Shown piece after piece: positions 25,314-34,881 of a stretch of DNA of 64,000 nt. This stretch comes from CAWUEZ02 sp963921355 (GTDB lineage: Bacteria > Pseudomonadota > Alphaproteobacteria > Thalassobaculales > Thalassobaculaceae): the NCBI GenBank assembly GCA_963921355.3, contig OZ001190.1:4402001-4466000 (forward strand), read 5' to 3'. Below the pieces are notes generated by a model that was given only the letters and a program-made list of their open reading frames with translations, had not been told where the DNA came from and did no database searches. Position 1 is the first letter of the stretch; each line of letters begins with the position of its first letter. Position numbers and translations under genes: made by a program.

Positions 25314-25814
25314 TCAGGCCGCGAACTGCATGATGGCGAGGATATAGCGGCAGCGTCCATCCGAATCACTGATCGGCAGGATCAGCCGGACATAGCGCTG
25401 CACGTCGTCGAGCCCGCTTTCGGAGTGCATTCTGTCGACCAGGAGGCCGTTTGCGCCCGGCGCGCACTGGCGGTGTTCGTCGAGCGTGTAGCGGAGGGCG
25501 CGCCCGGTCATCAGCTCGCCCAGCCGGCGGCCCTTGAGCCGGTGCCCGTAGCGCGCACTGACGGTCTCGCCGACCAGCAGAAACCGGAAGTCCGCGCCAT
25601 CGGCCTCGAGCAGAGCCAGGGCGCTCAACAGATCAGGGATGTCCAGGGGTTCGATGTCGCTGCGCCGTGGCATCGCCCGGTCGCCGCACCACCGCCGCCA
25701 GGCCGCCAGCAGCCGGGCCGGGCCGTCATAGCCGGCCAGCTCCGCCGGCGGTGCGTCGGGCGCGAACCGGATCGGCTGATCTAGACCCGTTGCCGGAAAA
25801 AGTGCCAGTCCCAA
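25314..25814 (-). CDS. PAS-domain protein of the PAS_5 type
   Basis: About 166 residues with the layout of the alphaproteobacterial PAS_5 family: AAWRRWCGDRAMPRRSDIEPLDIPDLL, then DFRFLLVGETVSARYGHRL, G-x-x-L-x-E-L, and an LILPISDSDGRCRYILAIMQF end. These are single PAS folds that probably sense a small ligand and lack an output domain. The start is uncertain: no ATG lies near the family N-terminus, so I propose TTG 25814; ATG 25675 would cut into the domain. Spanning upstream (25815-26000) I see only a spacer. Confidence 0.6.
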   Translation of the reverse strand: MGLALFPATGLDQPIRFAPDAPPAELAGYDGPARLLAAWRRWCGDRAMPRRSDIEPLDIPDLLSALALLEADGADFRFLLVGETVSARYGHRLKGRRLGELMTGRALRYTLDEHRQCAPGANGLLVDRMHSESGLDDVQRYVRLILPISDSDGRCRYILAIMQFAA

Positions 25815-26000
25815 GGAAGATCCGCCGATGCCTGTTGACGCCGTTCGGCCGGTCGCCGACCGATAGCGGCGACGTTCCGACACGGCCCAGGGTAGCAGCC
25901 CGCCGCTTAACAATCCGTTGTCCGGCGGGCCTCCCGGCCCATCGCCCCGGCAGGACAAGGTTGATACGCTCGGCCGGTACGTTGCTGCCGAGTGGCAAGG

Positions 26001-26051
26001 ACAAGGCCTGAGAAACGACAAGGCCTGAGAAACGACAAGGGCTGAGAGATG
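26001..26051 (+). repeat. Three tandem 17-bp repeats ending on a start codon
   Basis: ACAAGGCCTGAGAAACG at 26001-26017 and 26018-26034, then the diverged copy ACAAGGGCTGAGAGATG at 26035-26051. The last three bases are the ATG of the racemase-family gene, so the third copy supplies its ribosome-binding region (AAGGGCTGAGAG). Confidence 0.75.
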
Positions 26052-26720
26052 CAGATTGGACTGATCGGTGGGATCGGACCCGCCGCAACGGATTTCTATT
26101 ACCGCGGGCTGATATCGGCATTCGCCGGCAGCGGTCGGGACCTGGATCTCACGATTGTCCACGCCGACACCGCCACTCTCCTCCACAACCTGGAGACCGA
26201 CAACACCGCCGCCCAGGTGGCGATCTACGCCCGTCTGACGGATCGCCTGGTGGCCGCCGGGGCCGGGTTGGTTGTTGTCACCTCGATCGCCGGGCATTTC
26301 TGCATCGAGCCGTTCAAACGGGTCTCCCCCCTGCCGGTGATCGACATGCTGTCGGCGGTCAGTGCCTCGGTCCGGGAGCAGCGCCTGGACCGGGTCGGCA
26401 TCCTCGGAACACGCACGGTCATGGAAACCAGGTTCTATGGCGGCATCGAGTCGGCGGAGGTTGTCCCGCCGCCCGGCCCTCTGCTGGACGAGGTCCACTC
26501 CGCCTACGTCACCATGGCGGCCGCCGGCCGCGTCACCGACGACCAGCGCGCCGTGTTCGATCGCGCGTGCCAAGCGTTCCTGGAGACCGAGAATGTCGAC
26601 GCCGTCCTGCTCGGTGGCACCGATCTGGCGCTCGTCTACGACGCCGCCACGGCCGGGTTCCCGATCGTCGACTGCGCCGCGATCCATGTCGATGCGGTCA
26701 CCAGGGCGGCCATGTCCTGA
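26049..26720 (+). CDS. Aspartate/glutamate racemase-family protein lacking both catalytic cysteines
   Basis: 223 residues with the two-domain fold pattern: IGLIGGIGPAATDFYY at the start, IDM and VGILGTRTVM in the middle, LLGGTDLALV near 187-196 and IVDCAAIHVDAV at the end. In this family the two catalytic Cys occur in a C-N-T motif and in a G-C-T-E motif. Here the first position is Ser79 (VVTSIAGH) and the second is Gly190 (LGGTD), so a two-base racemisation is not possible as usually written. A nearby Cys85 is not at the family position. It may be a binding protein or catalyse another reaction. It is convergent with the aminotransferase gene. Confidence 0.75.
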   Translation: MQIGLIGGIGPAATDFYYRGLISAFAGSGRDLDLTIVHADTATLLHNLETDNTAAQVAIYARLTDRLVAAGAGLVVVTSIAGHFCIEPFKRVSPLPVIDMLSAVSASVREQRLDRVGILGTRTVMETRFYGGIESAEVVPPPGPLLDEVHSAYVTMAAAGRVTDDQRAVFDRACQAFLETENVDAVLLGGTDLALVYDAATAGFPIVDCAAIHVDAVTRAAMS

Positions 26721-26727
26721 CGCGGCT

Positions 26728-28035
26728 CTAGCCTGAAGCCCGTTCGTCCAGGCACTCCTGCAACGCCCGGTCCAGGATGTCGCAGCCGTGGTGCAGGTCG
26801 TCCTCGCTGATCGTCAGGGGTGGGGCGATGCGCCAGATGGCGCCGCGTTCCTTGCGCAGCTTGATGTTCATGGACAGCCCGAGCTCATAGCAGCGCCGCG
26901 TGGTCAGCGCGCCGAGCTCGTGGTCCGGCTCCCGGCTCTCGCGGTCCTTGACCAGTTCCAGACCGAGCAGCATCCCCTCGCCCCGGATGTCACCGATGCA
27001 GGCGTACTTCTGCTGCATGTCGGCGAGCCGGCCTTTCAGGATCGCCCCCATCTCCAGGGCCCGGTCCAGCAGGTGCTCGCGTTCCAGGGTCTCGAGCACC
27101 GCCAGCCCCACCCGGGCGGGCAGCGGGTCGGCGACATGGCTGGTGTAGAAGTTGAAGCCCTTCGCGAAGATGTCCTCTTCCAGGTCTTCCGACGTCACCG
27201 TCGCGGCCAGCGGAAGCCCGGCGCCCAGGGTCTTCGACATCGACAGGATGTCCGGCACGCAGTCGAACCGCTCCGCCGCCGTTTTCGTGCCGAGGCGCCC
27301 GAATGCGGTCTGGGCCTCGTCGAACACCAGGACCATGCCGCGCCGGTGCGCCTCGTCCCTCAGGGCCGCATGGTAGCCGTCGGGCGGAACGATCACGCCG
27401 CCCGCACTCAGGATCGGCTCCGCAAGGATCGCCGCGCCCTCGCCCCGGGACTGCATGTCGAACAGCTCCATCCCCACCTTCATGCAGCTCTTGTCGCAGG
27501 CATCGCGGCAATGGCGGATCGGACAGCGGTAGGCATTGAGCTCCGGTATGGCGTAGGAGCCCGGCATGGCCGGGCCATAGCGCCGGCGGTCGCTGGCATA
27601 GCTGGCGGAACTGGACCCGCCGGTCACCCCGTGCCAGGAACCGCCCATGGCCACGACTTCATGGCCGCCGGTGTGCATCTTCGCCATGCGCAACGCGGCT
27701 TCGTTGCTCTCGGAGCCGGTATTGACGAACAGCGAGCGTTTCAACGGGGCCGGCATCCAGCCGGCCAGGGCCCGCCCCAGCTCCGCCACCACGTCCGGGA
27801 TCATGCCGGAGAACAGGTGGTAGGCCGTGCGGCCCGCCTCCTCCACCGCCGCGACGATGGCCGGGTGGTTGTGGCCGAGCGTCGCGCACATCTGCCCGGA
27901 GGTGAAATCCAGGACCTTGCGCCCCTGGTCGTCGGTCACCCAGCTGCCCTCGGCCCTGACGAACAGGGCCTCGAACCGGTCGCCGCCGAAGCGGACCAGG
28001 AATTCGTCGCGGGCGTGTCTCAGCTCTGGGTTCAT
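26728..28035 (-). CDS. Class III PLP-dependent aminotransferase (2,2-dialkylglycine decarboxylase-like)
   Basis: 435 residues of fold-type I, class III. SGQMCATLGHNHPAI near the N-terminus, FVNTGSESNEAALRMAK (PLP phosphate site), VFDEAQTAFGRLG and the Schiff-base Lys in ILSMSKTLGAGLPLAA are all present. The GQMCATLGHNHP segment and overall length fit the dialkylglycine decarboxylase/4-aminobutyrate transaminase side of the class. It is probably the last gene of the leftward ABC-transporter operon, although a 204-base gap with a palindromic repeat separates it from the deacetylase. It may transaminate the amino compound released by the cluster hydrolases. Confidence 0.8.
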   Translation of the reverse strand: MNPELRHARDEFLVRFGGDRFEALFVRAEGSWVTDDQGRKVLDFTSGQMCATLGHNHPAIVAAVEEAGRTAYHLFSGMIPDVVAELGRALAGWMPAPLKRSLFVNTGSESNEAALRMAKMHTGGHEVVAMGGSWHGVTGGSSSASYASDRRRYGPAMPGSYAIPELNAYRCPIRHCRDACDKSCMKVGMELFDMQSRGEGAAILAEPILSAGGVIVPPDGYHAALRDEAHRRGMVLVFDEAQTAFGRLGTKTAAERFDCVPDILSMSKTLGAGLPLAATVTSEDLEEDIFAKGFNFYTSHVADPLPARVGLAVLETLEREHLLDRALEMGAILKGRLADMQQKYACIGDIRGEGMLLGLELVKDRESREPDHELGALTTRRCYELGLSMNIKLRKERGAIWRIAPPLTISEDDLHHGCDILDRALQECLDERASG

Positions 28036-28102
28036 GGCTCTATACGATCACCGATCCTGGGGCAGGGTGTCGCCGAAGGGTCGCGGACGCAACCAGGGAC
28101 CC

Positions 28103-28200
28103 GCCCTTCGACACCCTCGGATTTCATCCGGGGTGCTCAGGGCGAGGCCAGCAGAAAAGACCTTGCCCTGAGCAGGCGCGTCAGCGCCATGTCGAAGGGC
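28103..28200. repeat. 98-nt four-armed cloverleaf repeat
   Basis: Outer stem GCCCTTCGACA 28103-28113 / TGTCGAAGGGC 28190-28200 (11 perfect pairs). It encloses CCC-t-CGGAT 28114-28122 / ATCCGGGG 28126-28133; TGCTCAGGGCGAGG 28134-28147 / CCTTGCCCTGAGCA 28161-28174; and GGCGC 28175-28179 / GCGCC 28184-28188. Only one base is left unpaired at the junction. The arm sequences (CCCTTCGACA, GCTCAGGGCGAGG) are of a type I associate with dispersed intergenic repeats in alphaproteobacteria; copy number cannot be judged here. Confidence 0.75.
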
Positions 28201-28239
28201 AAAACGAAGAGCCGCTCAGGGCGCCGATCCTGTCCCTGA

Positions 28240-29130
28240 TCACCCGCCCGCCGTCGACACGTACCGCGCCACCTCGGCATGGGTGGCGAACCAGGCGTCC
28301 CCGCAGGCCTGAATATGATCGATCAGCGCCTCCAGGATCCAGATCCGCGAACGGTAGCCGATCACGTGCGGGTGCATGGTCAGTAGAAACAGCCCGCCCT
28401 CCTCGCGCGCCCGGTCGAACTCCCGGCGGAAGATGTCGAACACCGCCTCGGGGGGCGTATAGGGGCGCAGGTCGGAGGAGCGGTGCATGTAGAAGTACAC
28501 CGCGTCGTCGCGGATCCACTCGACCGGCAGCTCGATGATCCCGGTCGGCTCCCCGTCTTCCAGCAGCTCATAGCAATCGTCATCCGCCATCAGCGAGCTG
28601 TCGTAGAGCAGACCGAGTTCGCGCTCGATCCGCAGGGTGTTGGGACTGAAGTCCCAACTGGGCGTGCGCAAGCCGACCGGCCGCACCCCGGTGATCGTTT
28701 CCAGGGTGTCCGCGGACCGGAACATCAGGTCGCGCTCGGCCTCGTAGGGTAGGACCGAGTTCAGCTCGTGGATCCAGCCATGAATTCCGATCTCGTGGCC
28801 CTCGGCGACAAGCGCGCGCTGCTCGTCCGGGTACAGCAGGGCGGCGACCGCGGGGACGAAAAACGTCGCCCGGATGTCCGCGCGCGCCAGGGCGGCGCGG
28901 ATGCGCGGCACGCCCTTGCGGTTGCCGTACTGGCCCCAGGACAGGCGGCCGAGCGACTGACCACCGTCGCGCAGCTCGTTGGTTTCGTGATCGGCATCGA
29001 AGGACAGCGCCACGGCGACCCGCTTGCCGCCCGGCCAGATCTCGGGCCGCAGGGTCCGGCCTGCCCGCACCCGGTCGACCAGGGCTCGCCAGTGCGCTTC
29101 CGGCCACTCCCAAGGCTCCTGACCCGTCAT
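28240..29130 (-). CDS. Polysaccharide deacetylase-fold (NodB homology) hydrolase
   Basis: 296 residues from MTGQEPWEWPEA. NodB motifs: VALSFDADHE (catalytic/metal Asp, motif 1), EIGIHGWIHE (H-x3-H metal site, motif 2), RTPSWDFSP (motif 3) and LTMHPHVIG (motif 5). No signal peptide, so it acts in the cytosol; such members are often amidases on small molecules (for example allantoinase/PuuE-type) rather than polysaccharide enzymes. The ATG overlaps the stop of the ABC ATPase gene by 4 bases, so it is the enzyme of the uptake operon. A second, divergent member lies at 53592-54434. Confidence 0.82.
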   Translation of the reverse strand: MTGQEPWEWPEAHWRALVDRVRAGRTLRPEIWPGGKRVAVALSFDADHETNELRDGGQSLGRLSWGQYGNRKGVPRIRAALARADIRATFFVPAVAALLYPDEQRALVAEGHEIGIHGWIHELNSVLPYEAERDLMFRSADTLETITGVRPVGLRTPSWDFSPNTLRIERELGLLYDSSLMADDDCYELLEDGEPTGIIELPVEWIRDDAVYFYMHRSSDLRPYTPPEAVFDIFRREFDRAREEGGLFLLTMHPHVIGYRSRIWILEALIDHIQACGDAWFATHAEVARYVSTAGG

Positions 29131-30163
29131 GTCGCGATACTCTCCCCTGGGTTCTCCCCGCTTTGGGCGGCGCGCTCGGCCGCGCGGACATGGCAGGCCA
29201 CGCGCCGGTCGGCGCCATCGTCCAGCAGCTCGGGTACGGCGCGCCGGCATCCGTCCACGGCCAGAGGGCAGCGCGGATGAAACCCGCAGCCGGGCGGCGG
29301 CGCCAGCGGCGACGGGATCTCGCCGGTGATCGCCGCGAACTCCACCAGGGCGTCGTCGTCCAGCACCAGGCGGGGGACGCTGTCCAGCAGGGCCCGGGTG
29401 TAGGGGTGGCGGGGCTCGCGGTAGATCCGTTCGGTCTCGCCGATCTCGACGATGCGACCGAGATACATGATCGCCACCCGGTCCGGGACATGGCGGACAA
29501 CGCCCAGATCGTGGCTGATGAACAGGCAGGTGATGTCGAGCCCGCGCCGCAGCTCCAGGAACAGGTTGATGATCTGCGCCTGGATCGACACGTCGAGTGA
29601 GGCGACCGGTTCGTCGCAGACCAGCAGGTCGGGCTGCATGGCAAGCGCCCGGGCGATCGCGACGCGCTGACGCTGACCGCCGGAGAACTGGTGCGGGTAG
29701 CGGTCGGCGAAGTCCGGGTCGAGCCCGACCCGGGCCAGCCAGTCGCCGACATAACCCGGCGCGTCCCGCTTGGACACCAGGCCGTGGGCGACCGGCCCCT
29801 CGGCGACGATATCGCCGATGCGCATGCGCGGGTCGAGCGACGCGAACGGGTCCTGGAACACCGTCTGGACGCGGGTGGTCACCTTGCGGCCCTCGCGCAG
29901 GACCGGCACGCCGTCGAGCGCCACGCTGCCGGAGGTCGGCCCCAGGATGCCGGCCGCCATCCGGCCCAGGGTCGACTTGCCGCAGCCGGACTCGCCGACC
30001 AGCCCCAGGGTCTCGCCCCGCTCGATCGCCAGGTCGACCTCGGTCACGGCGCGCACCGGCCGGTCCTCGACCCGGGCGCCGAAGCGGGCGGCGATCCGGT
30101 CACCGAGGCTGAGCTGCGGATCGAAGCGCTTGCTGATGCGCTCCATGCTGAGGAACGGCGCGC

Positions 30164-30167
<4 letters not shown>
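29127..30167 (-). CDS. Oligopeptide/dipeptide ABC transporter ATP-binding protein, DppF/OppF type
   Basis: 346 residues from MSAPFLSMERISKRF. Walker A GESGCGKSTLG, Q-loop VFQDPFASLDPR, signature SGGQRQRVAIARAL, Walker B LLVCDEPVASLDV and the switch His (ISHDLGVV) are intact. The C-terminal oligopeptide-transporter extension with the Cys cluster (GCGFHPRCPLAVDGCRR) typical of iron-sulfur-like or structural Cys in OppD/F proteins is present. Couples ATP hydrolysis to import with the adjacent DppD-like subunit. It is joined to both neighbours by 4-base ATGA overlaps. Confidence 0.92.
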
Positions 30168-31152
<985 letters not shown>

Positions 31153-31156
<4 letters not shown>

Positions 31157-32034
31157 CGCCGGAGCCTCGGGTTGAACTGATCGCGGATCTGGTCCCCCAC
31201 CAGGTTGATCGCGACGATCAGGATGATCAGCGCGATCCCGGGATAGACCGAGATCCAGTACCGGCCGCTCTTCATGTAGACGAAGCCGTTGGAGATCAGC
31301 ATGCCGAGTGACGGTTCCGTCACCGGCAGGCCGAGGCCGAGGAAGGACAGGGTCGCTTCCAGGGCGATCGAGTTGGCGATCTGTACCGTGGCAACGACGA
31401 TCAGCGGCGGCATGCAGTTCGGCAACAGATGGCGGAACACCACCCGGCCGCGCGACAACGGGGTGGCGGTCGCCGCCTCGATGTAATCCTTGCGGCGTTC
31501 CGCGGTCGCGGCACCGTAGGCGGTGCGCGCGAAGTAGGCGTACTGCGCTGCCACCAGGGCGGTCACCAGCTGCCCCTTGCCCTGGCCGAGCAGGGCGACC
31601 AGCACCAGGGCCAGCAGGATCGCCGGGAACGAGAGCTGTAGGTCGACGATCCGCATGATCAGGGTCTCGACCACGCCGCCGGCATAGGCCGCCATGACCC
31701 CCAGGGTCGCGCCGACCGTCAGCGCCAGGCCGCCCGCCATCAGGCCGATCTGAATCGAGATCTGCACGCCGTAGAGGATCGCCGACAGCAGGTCGCGGCC
31801 CTGGGCATCGGTGCCGAGCCAGTGGACGTAGCCGCCGGTGCCCACATGCCCCGGCGGGCGGCGCGCGTCGAGCAGCGACAGGCCGGCCAGGTCGTAGGGA
31901 TCCTGCGGCGCGATCAATGGCGCCAGGATCGCGAGCAGCACCAGGGCCACCACCACAGAAAGCGCGACCACCGCCACCTTGCTCTCGCGGAAATCGGCCC
32001 AGAACCGGGCAAGTGGCGCGCGCGCGCCGCTCAC
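31153..32034 (-). CDS. Dipeptide-type ABC transporter permease, DppC type
   Basis: 293 residues with six predicted membrane helices: an N-terminal helix after ARFWADFRESK, then the core block. The inner-membrane coupling loop EAATATPLSRGRVVFRHLLPN is the EAA motif that docks on the ATPases. HWLGTDAQGRDLLSAILYG before helix 2 is the DppC/OppC hallmark. Ends with NLVGDQIRDQFNPRLRR as in the family. Translationally coupled to dppB and dppD (4-base overlaps). Confidence 0.92.
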
Positions 32035-33005
32035 TTGGTCCCCCGGCGGGCGATGCGGGGATCGAGGGCGGCGTAGGTCAGATCGATCACCAGGTTGATG
32101 GTGACGAACAACAGGGCGACCAGGATCAGGTAGGCGACCATCACCGACCGATCGAGGGTTGTGATGGAGTCGATGATCAGCTTGCCGACCCCCGGCCAGG
32201 AGAAGATGGTCTCGGTCACCACCGCGAAGGCGAGGGTGGAGCCGAGTTCCAGCCCGAACACGGTGACGATCGGCACCGCGATCAGCTTGAGCACGTGGTG
32301 GCGGACGATCTCGCGCTCAGAGAGGCCGGCGGCACGGGCGAATTTGATGGTGTCGGTCAGCATCACCTCGCGGGTTCCGGCGCGGGCCAGGCGGATCATC
32401 ATCGCCAACTTGAACAGCGCCAGGTTCACCGCCGGCAGCAGCAGGTGCGACAGGCCCTCTATCGAGAAGATGCTCCACTGAATACCGAACACCTCGACCG
32501 TCGGACCGCGCCCCTGCGCCGGCAGCCAGCCGAGCGAGACCGCGAAGGTCAGGATCAGGATCAGACCGACCCAGAAGGTCGGCACCGAGAACCCGAGAAT
32601 GGAGAGGCCCATGATGGTCTGGGACGACACGGCGTCCGGCTTGTATCCGGCCCAGATGCCGAGCGGCACGCCGATCAGCGTCGCGCCGAGCACGGCGGCG
32701 AGCGTCAGTTCAAGGGTCGCCGGCAGGCGGCTCAGGATCAGGTCGAGCACCGGCGTCGAGTACACGAAGGACCGCCCGAAATCGCCTTGGGCGACGTTGC
32801 CGAGGAACACCAGGTACTGCTCCCACAGCGGGCGATCGAGGCCGAAGCGCGCGATGATGAACTCGCGCACGTCCTGCGTCGCATCCAACGGAATCAGCAC
32901 TTCCATCGGGTTGCCGATGGCATAGACGCCGACGAAGACGATCACCGACATCACGAACATGACGACGATCGCCTGCAGGCAGCGCTGGATCACGTAGCCG
33001 GACAT
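32031..33005 (-). CDS. Dipeptide-type ABC transporter permease, DppB type
   Basis: 324 residues, starting MSGYVIQRCLQAIVVMF as DppB proteins do, with six helices and the EAA-type loop FARAAGLSEREIVRHHVLKL. The periplasmic stretch DRPLWEQYLVFLGNVAQGDFGRS is typical of the subfamily. With the DppC-like subunit it forms the membrane channel. It follows the substrate-binding-protein gene after about 100 bases that hold a strong stem-loop, the usual arrangement for differential expression of binding protein and permease. Confidence 0.92.
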   Translation of the reverse strand: MSGYVIQRCLQAIVVMFVMSVIVFVGVYAIGNPMEVLIPLDATQDVREFIIARFGLDRPLWEQYLVFLGNVAQGDFGRSFVYSTPVLDLILSRLPATLELTLAAVLGATLIGVPLGIWAGYKPDAVSSQTIMGLSILGFSVPTFWVGLILILTFAVSLGWLPAQGRGPTVEVFGIQWSIFSIEGLSHLLLPAVNLALFKLAMMIRLARAGTREVMLTDTIKFARAAGLSEREIVRHHVLKLIAVPIVTVFGLELGSTLAFAVVTETIFSWPGVGKLIIDSITTLDRSVMVAYLILVALLFVTINLVIDLTYAALDPRIARRGTK

Positions 33006-33058
33006 CGGTCCGTGGCACCCCCCATAAGAATCACGGCGGTGAGGATCACTGCAATGAA

Positions 33059-33087
33059 ACGGGCCGGGCGCATGACGCCCGGCCCGT
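33059..33087 (-). other. Intercistronic stem-loop between binding-protein and permease genes
   Basis: ACGGGCCGGGCG 33059-33070 pairs perfectly with CGCCCGGCCCGT 33076-33087 around a 5-nt loop. There is no T-tract, and the downstream genes clearly continue the operon. The likely role is a 3' processing/stability stem that raises binding-protein mRNA over permease mRNA. Confidence 0.6.
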
Positions 33088-33106
33088 GGAACGTATCACG
33101 CCGGGA

Positions 33107-34710
33107 TCAGCCGGCCGGCCGGATGAAGTAGGCCAGCGTGTCCTCATCGTTGCGCGGGGACATCTTCAGCATGCCCTTCTTGGCCGCCCAGACCGTCTGC
33201 AGGGTGACGATCGAGATGTAGCGCGGTCGGCCATGATCAGGTCCATCGCCTGCTCGAACAGGGCCTTGCGCTTGGGATCGTCCAGTTCCTTGATCGCTTC
33301 CTGCAGCAGGGCGTCGACCTTCGGATTGGAGTATTCCGTGCGGTTGAAGGCGCCAAGCTTCAGGTCGGGTGCGGGCGAATGCGCCAGCGATCCGAGGGTG
33401 TAGGACGCCTCGCCGGTCAGGGTGCCCCAGCCGTTCATGAACGCCGAGTACTCCTTCTTCGCCTGGGCCGGGAAGTAGACCGAGCGCGAGATCGCGTTGA
33501 CGTTGGTCTTGATCCCGATCTGGGCGAACATCTGACCGAGGCCCTGGCAGATCGCGCCATCACCCGGCAGCCGGTCGCTGGTGCAGTACAGGTCCATCTG
33601 GAAGCCATCCGGGAACCCGGCATCAGCGAGCAGGCTCTTGGCCTTGGCGATGTCCGGCACGCGCACCGGAACGTTCGAGCTCCAGCCGAAGAAGCCCTCG
33701 GCCATGAGCTGGTTGTTCGGCGTGCCGAGACCTTCCAGCACCACGTCGACCATGGTCTGCCGGTCGATCGCCAGGTCCAGCGCCTCGCGCACCCGGGCGT
33801 CGAGGAACGGGTTCTTCTCCAGCACATTGCCGTCGTTGTCATACGCCTTCGGGGTCTGGGCCCGCTGGTCGAGCTGCAGGTTCATCACGTAGACGCTGTC
33901 GGCGAGGAAGGTGTCGACCTTCGGATCCCGCTTCAGTGCAAGCCAGTCGGCCGACGAGACGTAGTTGACCAGATCAACCTGACCGGCCTTCAGGGCCGCG
34001 AGCCGGGAGGAGTCGTTCGGCATCTCCTTGCGGACAACCTTCTCCCAGGCGCCCTTGCCGCGCCAGTAGTCGTCGAAGCGCTCCAGCACCAGATCGCCCT
34101 TCGGCTCCCAGGAGACGTACTTGTACGGGCCGGTGCCGATGGCCGCCTTGCCCGAGTTGAAGCCGTCCGGGGCCGTCTCCTTGGTCGAGTAGTCGGCCGC
34201 CGCCTTGTGGGAGACGATGAACAGCCGCACGAAGTTGTTCGGCAGCGTGGCCGCCGGACCGTCGGTCTTCATGTGCACGGTGTGCGGGTCGATGATCACG
34301 ACCTCCTTCACCCGGCGCACGTAGATCAACAGGGTCGTCGGCCCGGTGACCTCAGGAATGCGCTCGATCGAGAACTTCACGTCCTCGGCGGTGAAGTCGG
34401 ACCCGTCATGGAATTTCACGCCCTTGCGCAGCTTGAATTCCCAGGTTGTGTCGTCGAGCGGCCGCCAGGACTCCGCCAGGCCCGGCTCGATCTGCAGGTT
34501 GTCTCCCGACCACACCAGGGTGTCGAAGATGTGCTTCATGGCATCCGCGTGCACCCCGAGGGCCGAGTAGTGCGGGTCCATGGATTCCGGACCACCGTGC
34601 ACGCCCACCGTCAGTGTCTCGGCGGTCGCATCCGTCGTCTGCACGGCCATCGTCGACAGGCCCAACGCCACCGCGAGGGCGCCTGTATGAAGCCATTTCC
34701 CGAGTTTCAT
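33107..34710 (-). pseudogene. Peptide ABC transporter substrate-binding protein (family 5), frame broken near the C-terminus
   Basis: Start at MKLGKWLHTG, with AGGAGG upstream, and a signal peptide ending near ATAETLTVGV. The body follows the SBP_bac_5 pattern (SWRPLDDTTWEFKLRKGVKF, DVKFSIERI, KEMPNDSSRLAALKAGQVDL). At about 33231 the frame shifts. The continuous frame ends after an unrelated 14-residue tail (stop at 33166). The frame one base over continues as YISIVTLQTVWAAKKG and ends at 33107 with YFIRPAG, as expected for the family. One base appears to be missing after GCCGACCGC. About 40 C-terminal residues are affected; the rest is intact, so this is either a sequencing error or a recent mutation. 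Confidence 0.85.
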
Positions 34711-34802
34711 CGTCCGCCTCCTGTCCATGATCCCCGTGCCGCCATCGCGCGACGGCCGCACTCTGCCTCAACCTCGGCTCTTCCGGCCTTACGGTTAATA
34801 AA

Positions 34803-34866
34803 TCCATTTGGAACTTGTTTTCCAGAGAGTGAAAGGGGAGAATCCGACCGTCAAGTTCGAAATGGA
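34803..34866. promoter_or_regulatory. Inverted repeat in the divergent transporter/MarR promoter
   Basis: TCCATTTGGAACTTG (34803-34817) and CAAGTTCGAAATGGA (34852-34866) are inverted copies (13 of 15 positions) about 50 bases apart centre to centre. They lie between the ABC binding-protein start (34710) and the marR start (34882). The region is AT-richer than its flanks. Best read as paired operator half-sites for the adjacent MarR protein. Confidence 0.55.
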
Positions 34867-34881
34867 ACCATAAAGGTCGTG

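Noticed and set aside
26001..26051. CRISPR-like array
   Set aside because: The units are 17 bp without spacers and only three copies; no CRISPR array was seen anywhere in the window.
33379..34881. Long in-frame extension upstream of marR
   Set aside because: Antisense to the substrate-binding gene, with no family similarity; the MarR domain starts after 34882.
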